Below, one piece after another: positions 52,501-61,536 of a stretch of 64,000 bases of DNA. The position numbers and the translations under genes are program-made. The notes below the pieces were generated by a model that worked only from the letters and a program-made list of their open reading frames with translations, was not told the DNA's origin and did no database searches. Source of the DNA: Rhynchopus euleeides. Its lineage: Eukaryota > Euglenozoa > Diplonemea > Diplonemida > Diplonemidae. The stretch covers positions 1,129,910 through 1,193,909 of the forward strand of contig OY723245.1 of assembly GCA_963210315.1 (NCBI GenBank), read 5' to 3'. Position 1 is the stretch's first letter. Each line of letters starts with the position of its first letter.

Positions 52501-55278
52501 ACACTGGGCCGAGCTCAGGAGTGCTGTCCAGTCCCTGGCCCGAGCCAGGGAGTGGTGTCCAGACCCTGGGCCGAGCCCAGGAGTGCTGTCCAGACCCTGG
52601 GCCGAGCCCAGGAGTGATGTCCAGACCCTGGGCCGAGCCAGGGAGTGGTGTCCAGACACTGGGCCGAGCCCAGGAGTGATGTCCAGACCCTGGGCCGAGC
52701 CAGGGAGTGGTGTCCAGACCCTGGGCCGAGCCAGGGAGTGCTGTCCAGACACTGGGCCGAGCTCAGGAGTGCTGTCCAGTCCCTGGCCCGAGCCAGGGAG
52801 TGGTGTCCAGACCCTGGGCCGAGCCCAGGAGTGCTGTCCAGACCCTGGGCCGAGCCCAGGAGTGATGTCCAGACCCTGGGCCGAGCCAGGGAGTGGTGTC
52901 CAGACACTGGGCCGAGCCCAGGAGTGATGTCCAGACCCTGGGCCGAGCCAGGGAGTGGTGTCCAGACCCTGGGCCGAGCCAGGGAGTGGTGTCCAGACAC
53001 TGGGCCGAGCCAGGGAGTGGTGTCCAGACCCTGGGCCGAGCCAGGGAGTGGTGTCCAGACACTGGGCCGAGCCCAGGAGTGATGTCCAGACCCTGGGCCG
53101 AGCCAGGGAGTGGTGTCCAGACACTGGGCCGAGCCCAGGAGTGCTGTCCAGACCCTGGGCCGAGCCCAGGAGTGCTGTCCAGACACTGGGCCGAGCCCAG
53201 GAGTGATGTCCAGACCCTGGGCCGAGCCAGGGAGTGGTGTCCAGACACTGGGCCGAGCCCAGGAGTGATGTCCAGACCCTGGGCCGAGCCAGGGAGTGGT
53301 GTCCAGACCCTGGGCCGAGCCAGGGAGTGGTGTCCAGACACTGGGCCGAGCCAGGGAGTGGTGTCCAGACCCTGGGCCGAGCCAGGGAGTGGTGTCCAGA
53401 CACTGGGCCGAGCCCAGGAGTGATGTCCAGACCCTGGGCCGAGCCAGGGAGTGGTGTCCAGACACTGGGCCGAGCCCCGGAGTGCTGTCCAGACCCTGGG
53501 CCGAGCCCAGGAGTGATGTCCAGACCCTGGGCCGAGCCAGGGAGTGGTGTCCAGACCCTGGGCCGAGCCCAGGAGTGATGTCCAGACCCTGGGCCGAGCC
53601 AGGGAGTGGTGTCCAGACACTGGGCCGAGCCCAGGAGTGCTGTCCAGACCCTGGGCCGAGCCCAGGAGTGCTGTCCAGACACTGGGCCGAGCCCAGGAGT
53701 GATGTCCAGACCCTGGGCCGAGCCAGGGAGTGGTGTCCAGACACTGGGCCGAGCCAGGGAGTGGTGTCCAGACCCTGGGCCGAGCCAGGGAGTGGTGTCC
53801 AGACACTGGGCCGAGCCCAGGAGTGATGTCCAGACCCTGGGCCGAGCCCAGGAGTGCTGTCCAGACACTGGGCCGAGCCCAGGAGTGATGTCCAGACCCT
53901 GGGCCGAGCCAGGGAGTGGTGTCCAGACACTGGGCCGAGCCCAGGAGTGATGTCCAGACCCTGGGCCGAGCCAGGGAGTGGTGTCCAGACCCTGGGCCGA
54001 GCCAGGGAGTGGTGTCCAGACCCTGGGGCGAGCCAGGGAGTGGTGTCCAGACCCTGGGCCGAGCCAGGGAGTGGTGTCCAGACACTGGGCCGAGCCCAGG
54101 AGTGATGTCCAGACACTGGGCCGAGCCCAGGAGTGATGTCCAGACCCTGGGCCGAGCCAGGGAGTGGTGTCCAGACACTGGGCCGAGCCCAGGAGTGCTG
54201 TCCAGACACTGGGCCGAGCCCAGGAGTGATGTCCAGACCCTGGGCCGAGCCAGGGAGTGGTGTCCAGACCCTGGGCCGAGCCAGGCAGTGGTGTCCAGAC
54301 ACTGGGCCGAGCCCAGGAGTGATGTCCAGACCCTGGGCCGAGCCAGGGAGTGGTGTCCAGACACTGGGCCGAGCCCAGGAGTGCTGTCCAGACCCTGGGC
54401 CGAGCCCAGGAGTGCTGTCCAGACACTGGGCCGAGCCCAGGAGTGATGTCCAGAACCTGGGCCGAGCCAGGGAGTGGTGTCCAGACACTGGGCCGAGCCC
54501 AGGAGTGATGTCCAGACCCTGGGCCGAGCCAGGGAGTGGTGTCCAGACACTGGGCCGAGCCAGGGAGTGGTGTCCAGACCCTGGGCCGAGCCAGGGAGTG
54601 GTGTCCAGACACTGGGCCGAGCCCAGGAGTGATGTCCAGACCCTGGGCCGAGCCAGGGAGTGGTGTCCAGACACTGGGCCGAGCCAGGGAGTGGTGTCCA
54701 GACACTGGGCCGAGCCCCGGAGTGCTGTCCAGACCCTGGGCCGAGCCCAGGAGTGCTGTCCAGACACTGGGCCGAGCCCAGGAGTGATGTCCAGACCCTG
54801 GGCCGAGCCAGGGAGTGGTGTCCAGACCCTGGGCCGAGCCAGGGAGTGGTGTCCAGACACTGGGCCGAGCCCAGGAGTGATGTCCAGACCCTGGGCCGAG
54901 CCAGGGAGTGGTGTCCAGACACTGGGCCGAGCCAGGGAGTGGTGTCCAGACCCTGGGCCGAGCCAGGGAGTGGTGTCCAGACACTGGGCCGAGCCCAGGA
55001 GTGATGTCCAGACCCTGGGCCGAGCCAGGGAGTGGTGTCCAGACACTGGGCCGAGCCCCGGAGTGCTGTCCAGACCCTGGGCCGAGCCCAGGAGTGATGT
55101 CCAGACCCTGGGCCGAGCCAGGGAGTGGTGTCCAGACCCTGGGCCGAGCCAGGGAGTGGTGTCCAGACACTGGGCCGAGCCCAGGAGTGATGTCCAGACC
55201 CTGGGCCGAGCCAGGGAGTGGTGTCCAGACACTGGGCCGAGCCCAGGAGTGCTGTCCAGACCCTGGGCCGAGCCCAGG
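43561..55278. repeat. 31-bp minisatellite A, subfamily 2
   Basis: About 378 units of period 31 share GGGCCGAGCCAG and AGTG-TGTCC with subfamily 1 but end in AGACCCT or AGACACT. A 3565-bp higher-order repeat (115 units) is visible: blocks around 46970-49520 recur at 50540-53080. Some units carry AGTGATG, which puts TGA in the plus frames. The minus strand stays open for up to about 2200 codons. Low-complexity Trp/Gly/Ser/Pro translations argue against coding. Confidence 0.97.
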
Positions 55279-55852
55279 TAGAGGAGGCATAGCCTGCTGA
55301 CCTGGCTGTCTAAAAAATTATTTTTTTTAAAATCGCATTGTCTTTTCGACCCTATACCAAAAGTGGTCCCAAATCGGTCCGGGACGACCGTCCACAACCG
55401 TCCACACTCTCTAAATGCTCGATGTTGCATTTTAAATTCAAAAATTCACATTTTCCAGCCAACTGGGCCAGTTTCCTTAGGAAAATGGCTCAAAATCGCA
55501 AACACTCCATTTCTACGGGCCACCACAGGCCAATAGAGTACCAAAATCGGTTTTTTCGCATTCTACGGCCTCAGGCAGACCGTCCACACCCAAAAATCAC
55601 CCCCAGGTGGTCAATATTGGGGTGTTCTGGCACTTTTTCACCTGTGGACGGTTGTGGACGGCTGTGGATGGCTGTGGATGGTTGTGGACGGCTGTGGACG
55701 GTCTGCCAAGAGGTTACTGGAGGTTGCTAGGCTGCGGGCGGACCGTCCACACCCAAAAAACACCCCCAGTTGGTCACGATGGGGACGGTACGTCTCTTTT
55801 TCGTCTGTAGACGGTTGTGGACGGTCTGCCAATAGGTTGCTCCAGGATGCGA
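55279..55852 (+). repeat. 0.58-kb block between satellites, copy 1
   Basis: This block joins satellite A to satellite B. It recurs, apparently without change, at 57381-57954 (offset 2102 bp), inside satellite B. It begins TAGAGGAGGCATAGCCTGCT and includes a TGTGGACGGTTGTGGACGG short-period run (about 55643-55705). No gene is recognised; the roughly 130-codon frame in it is probably chance. Confidence 0.9.
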
Positions 55853-57380
55853 GATTGTTCTCGGTAGGTCACCGACTGTAACCGATTGTTCTCGGCATGT
55901 AACCGATTGTAACCGATTGTTCTTGGCATGTATCCGATTGTAACCGATTGTCCTCGTCATGTAACCGATTGTAACCGATCGTTCTTGGCATGTAACCGAT
56001 TGTCACCGATTGTCCTCGTCATGTAACCGATTGTAACCGATTGTTCTTGGCATGTAACCGATTGTCACCGATTGTCCTCGTCATGTAACCGATTGTAACC
56101 GATCGTTCTTGGCATGTAACCGATTGTAACCGATTGTCCTCGTCATGTAACCGATTGTAACCGATCGTTCTTGGCCTGTAACCGATTGTAACCGATTGTT
56201 CTTGGCATGTAACCGATTGTCACCGATTGTCCTCGTCATGTAACCGATTGTAACCGATCGTTCTTGGCATGTAACCGATTGTAACTGATTGTTCTCGGCA
56301 TGTAACCGATTGTAACCGATTGTCCTCGTCATGTAACCGATTGTAACCGATCGTTCTTGGCATGTAACCGATTGTAACTGATTGTTCTCGGCATGTAACC
56401 GATTGTAACCGATTGTTCTTGGCCTGTAACCGATTGTAACCGATTGTTCTTGGCATGTAACCGATTGTCACCGATTGTCCTCGTCATGTAACCGATTGTA
56501 ACCGATCGTTCTTGGCATGTAACCGATTGTAACCGATTGTCCTCGTCATGTAACCGATTGTAACCGATCGTTCTTGGCATGTAACCGATTGTAACTGATT
56601 GTTCTCGGCATGTAACCGATTGTAACCGATTGTTCTTGGCCTGTAACCGATTGTAACCGATTGTTCTTGGCATGTAACCGATTGTCACCGATTGTCCTCG
56701 TCATGTAACCGATTGTAACCGATCGTTCTTGGCATGTAACCGATTGTAACCGATTGTTCTCGGCATGTAACCGATTGTAACCGATTGTTCTTGGCCTGTA
56801 ACCGATTGTAACCGATTGTTCTCGGCATGTAACCGATTGTAACCGATTGCCCTCGTCATGTAACCGATTGTAACCGATCGTTCTTGGCATGTAACCGATT
56901 GTAACCGATTGTTCTCGGCATGTAACCGATTGTAACCGATTGTCCTCGTCATGTAACCGATTGTAACCGATCGTTCTTGGCATGTAACCGATTGTAACTG
57001 ATTGTTCTCGGCATGTAACCGATTGTAACCGATTGTTCTCGGCATGTCACCGATTGTAACCGATTGTCCTCGTCATGTAACCGATTGTAACCGATCGTTC
57101 TTGGCATGTAACCGATTGTAACCGATTGTTCTCGGCATGTAACCGATTGTAACCGATCGTTCTTGGCATGTAACCGATTGTAACTGATTGTTCTTGGCAT
57201 GTAACCGATTGTAACCGATCGTTCTTGGCATGTAACCGATTGTAACCGATTGTTCTTGGCCTGTAACCGATTGTTCTCGGCATGTAACCGATTGTAACCG
57301 ATTGTCCTCGTCATGTAACCGATTGTAACCGATCGTTCTTGGCATGTAACCGATTGTAACCGATTGTTCTTGGCCTGTAA
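55853..57380. repeat. 31-bp minisatellite B, array 1
   Basis: About 49 units have predominant period 31, each built from two TGTAACCGAT words and one 11-bp TGTTCTCGGCA (or CTTGGCA, CCTCGTCA) word. Occasional 21- and 41-bp units show that the 10-bp word is the underlying module. The sequence is unrelated to satellite A. Confidence 0.97.
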
Positions 57381-57954
57381 TAGAGGAGGCATAGCCTGCT
57401 GACCTGGCTGTCTAAAAAATTATTTTTTTTAAAATCGCATTGTCTTTTCGACCCTATACCAAAAGTGGTCCCAAATCGGTCCGGGACGACCGTCCACAAC
57501 CGTCCACACTCTCTAAATGCTCGATGTTGCATTTTAAATTCAAAAATTCACATTTTCCAGCCAACTGGGCCAGTTTCCTTAGGAAAATGGCTCAAAATCG
57601 CAAACACTCCATTTCTACGGGCCACCACAGGCCAATAGAGTACCAAAATCGGTTTTTTCGCATTCTACGGCCTCAGGCAGACCGTCCACACCCAAAAATC
57701 ACCCCCAGGTGGTCAATATTGGGGTGTTCTGGCACTTTTTCACCTGTGGACGGTTGTGGACGGCTGTGGATGGCTGTGGATGGTTGTGGACGGCTGTGGA
57801 CGGTCTGCCAAGAGGTTACTGGAGGTTGCTAGGCTGCGGGCGGACCGTCCACACCCAAAAAACACCCCCAGTTGGTCACGATGGGGACGGTACGTCTCTT
57901 TTTCGTCTGTAGACGGTTGTGGACGGTCTGCCAATAGGTTGCTCCAGGATGCGA
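57381..57954 (+). repeat. 0.58-kb block, copy 2
   Basis: Second copy of 55279-55852, here flanked by satellite B on both sides. Its presence inside the array suggests that block plus array was duplicated as one segment. Confidence 0.9.
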
Positions 57955-60900
57955 GATTGTTCTCGGTAGGTCACCGACTGTAACCGATTGTTCTCGGCAT
58001 GTAACCGATTGTAACCGATTGTAACCGATTGTTCTTGGCATGTATCCGATTGTAACCGATTGTCCTCGTCATGTAACCGATTGTAACCGATCGTTCTTGG
58101 CATGTAACCGATTGTCACCGATTGTCCTCGTCATGTAACCGATTGTAACCGATCGTTCTTGGCATGTAACCGATTGTAACCGATTGTCCTCGTCATGTAA
58201 CCGATTGTAACCGATCGTTCTTGGCCTGTAACCGATTGTAACCGATTGTTCTTGGCATGTAACCGATTGTAACCGATTGTCCTCGTCATGTAACCGATTG
58301 TAACCGATCGTTCTTGGCATGTAACCGATTGTCACCGATTGTCCTCGTCATGTAACCGATTGTAACCGATCGTTCTTGGCATGTAACCGATTGTCACCGA
58401 TTGTCCTCGTCATGTAACCGATTGTAACCGATCTTTCTTGGCATGTAACCGATTGTAACTGATTGTTCTCGGCATGTAACCGATTGTAACCGATTGTTCT
58501 TGGCCTGTAACCGATTGTAACCGATTGTTCTTGGCATGTAACCGATTGTCACCGATTGTCCTCGTCATGTAACCGATTGTAACCGATCGTTCTTGGCATG
58601 TAACCGATTGTAACTGATTGTTCTCGGCATGTAACCGATTGTAACCGATTGTTCTTGGCCTGTAACCGATTGTAACCGATTGTTCTCGGCATGTAACCGA
58701 TTGTAACCGATTGCCCTCGTCATGTAACCGATTGTAACCGATCGTTCTTGGCATGTAACCGATTGTAACCGATTGTTCTCGGCATGTAACCGATTGTAAC
58801 CGATTGTCCTCGTCATGTAACCGATTGTAACCGATCGTTCTTGGCATGTAACCGATTGTAACTGATTGTTCTCGGCATGTAACCGATTGTAACCGATTGT
58901 TCTCGGCATGTCACCGATTGTAACCGATTGTCCTCGTCATGTAACCGATTGTAACCGATCGTTCTTGGCATGTAACCGATTGTAACCGATTGTTCTCGGC
59001 ATGTAACCGATTGTAACCGATCGTTCTTGGCATGTAACCGATTGTAACTGATTGTTCTTGGCATGTAACCGATTGTAACCGATCGTTCTTGGCATGTAAC
59101 CGATTGTAACCGATTGTTCTCGTCATGTAACCGATTGTAACCGATTGTTCTTGGCATGTAACCGATTGTAACCGATCGTTCTTGGCATGTAACCGATTGT
59201 AACCGATTGTTCTTGGCCTGTAACCGATTGTTCTCGGCATGTAACCGATTGTAACCGATTGTCCTCGTCATGTAACCGATTGTAACCGATCGTTCTTGGC
59301 ATGTAACCGATTGTAACCGATTGTTCTTGGCCTGTAACCGATTGTTCTCGGCATGTAACCGATTGTAACCGATTGTAACCGATTGTTCTTGGCATGTATC
59401 CGATTGTAACCGATTGTCCTCGTCATGTAACCGATTGTAACCGATCGTTCTTGGCATGTAACCGATTGTCACCGATTGTCCTCGTCATGTAACCGATTGT
59501 AACCGATCGTTCTTGGCATGTAACCGATTGTCACCGATTGTCCTCGTCATGTAACCGATTGTAACCGATCGTTCTTGGCCTGTAACCGATTGTAACCGAT
59601 TATTCTTGGCATGTAACCGATTGTCACCGATTGTCCTCGTCATGTAACCGATTGTAACCGATCGTTCTTGGCATGTAACCGATTGTAACCGATTGTCCTC
59701 GTCATGTAACCGATTGTAACCGATTGTTCTTGGCATGTAACCGATTGTAACTGATTGTTCTCGGCATGTAACCGATTGTAACCGATTGTTCTTGGCCTGT
59801 AACCGATTGTAACCGATTGTTCTTGGCATGTAACCGATTGTCACCGATTGTCCTCGTCATGTAACCGATTGTAACCGATCGTTCTTGGCATGTAACCGAT
59901 TGTAACTGATTGTTCTCGGCATGTAACCGATTGTAACCGATTGTTCTTGGCCTGTAACCGATTGTAACCGATTGTTCTCGGCATGTAACCGATTGTAACC
60001 GATTGCCCTCGTCATGTAACCGATTGTAACCGATCGTTCTTGGCATGTAACCGATTGTAACCGATTGTTCTCGGCATGTAACCGATTGTAACCGATTGTC
60101 CTCGTCATGTAACCGATTGTAACCGATCGTTCTTGGCATGTAACCGATTGTAACTGATTGTTCTCGGCATGTAACCGATTGTAACCGATTGTTCTCGGCA
60201 TGTCACCGATTGTAACCGATTGTCCTCGTCATGTAACCGATTGTAACCGATCGTTCTTGGCATGTAACCGATTGTAACCGATTGTTCTCGGCATGTAACC
60301 GATTGTAACCGATCGTTCTTGGCATGTAACCGATTGTAACTGATTGTTCTTGGCATGTAACCGATTGTAACCGATTGTTCTCGTCATGTAACCGATTGTA
60401 ACTGATTGTTCTTGGCATGTAACCGATTGTAACCGATTGTTCTCGTCATGTAACCGATTGTAACTGATTGTTCTCGGCATGTAACCGATTGTAACCGATT
60501 GTTCTCGGCATGTCACCGATTGTAACCGATTGTCCTCGTCATGTAACCGATTGTAACCGATCGTTCTTGGCATGTAACCGATTGTAACCGATTGTTCTTG
60601 GCCTGTAACCGATTGTTCTCGGCATGTAACCGATTGTAACCGATTGTCCTCGTCATGTAACCGATTGTAACCGATCGTTCTTGGCATGTAACCGATTGTA
60701 ACCGATTGTTCTTGGCCTGTAACCGATTGTTCTCGGCATGTAACCGATTGTAACCGATTGTTCTTGGCCTGTAACCGATTGTAACCGATTGTTCTCGGCA
60801 TGTAACCGATTGTAACCGATTGTTCTCGGCATGTAACCGATTGTAACCGATCGTTCTTGGCATGTAACCGATTGTAACCGATTGTTCTCGGCATGTAACC

Positions 60901-61366
60901 GATTGTAACCGATTGTTCTCGTCATGTAACCGATTGTAACCGATCGTTCTTGGCATGTAACCGATTGTAACCGATTGTTCTCGGCATGTAACCGATTGTA
61001 ACCGATTGTTCTCGTCATGTAACCGATTGTAACCGATCGTTCTTGGCATGTAACCGATTGTAACTGATTGTTCTTGGCATGTAACCGATTGTAACCGATT
61101 GCCCTCGTCATGTAACCGATTGTAACCGATTGTAACCGATTGTTCTTGGCATGTAACCGATTGTAACCGATCGTTCTTGGCATGTAACCGATTGTAACTG
61201 ATTGTTCTTGGCATGTAACCGATTGTAACCGATTGCCCTCGTCATGTAACCGATTGTAACCGATTGTAACCGATTGTTCTTGGCATGTAACCGATTGTAA
61301 CCGATCGTTCTTGGCATGTAACCGATTGTAACCGATTGTTCTTGGCATGTAACCGATTGTAACCGA
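57955..61366. repeat. 31-bp minisatellite B, array 2
   Basis: About 110 units of the same 31-bp family as array 1, with runs of array 1 reproduced in the same variant order near the left end. Like satellite A the minus strand is stop-free. Ends at AACCGA before AACAGAACGG. Confidence 0.97.
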
Positions 61367-61536
61367 AACAGAACGGTGTCTCCCCTTGCCCCCTCCACTC
61401 TCGGTCACTCTGCGTGCCTCCCAGATGTTGTGTGCGGACCCCTCAGCAGACTGCTTAACTTTACCTTTGCTGCACCTACGTTGCTCACACAGCACTAACC
61501 CACTGCAGGCACTGGCACGTTCCACAGCTTCTGATA
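61367..61536. other. Leader region of the last gene
   Basis: This short interval separates satellite B from the plus-strand frame. It contains CTTTACCTTTGC, then TTGCTCACACAG (AG at 61491-61492) and two further CAG sites before the ATG at 61537, again a plausible splice-acceptor region. Confidence 0.45.

Noticed and set aside
45819..55290. Minus-strand frames up to 2207 codons
   Set aside because: Again the stop-free satellite A unit. Starts fall inside repeats and overlapping frames are equally long.
40817..61366. CRISPR array
   Set aside because: Units are contiguous 31-bp tandem repeats with no unique spacers.
56081..61525. Minus-strand frames rich in Asn-Arg-Leu-Gln and Thr-Ile-Gly-Tyr-Asn
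   Set aside because: Translations of satellite B units; overlapping in three frames with identical repeats.
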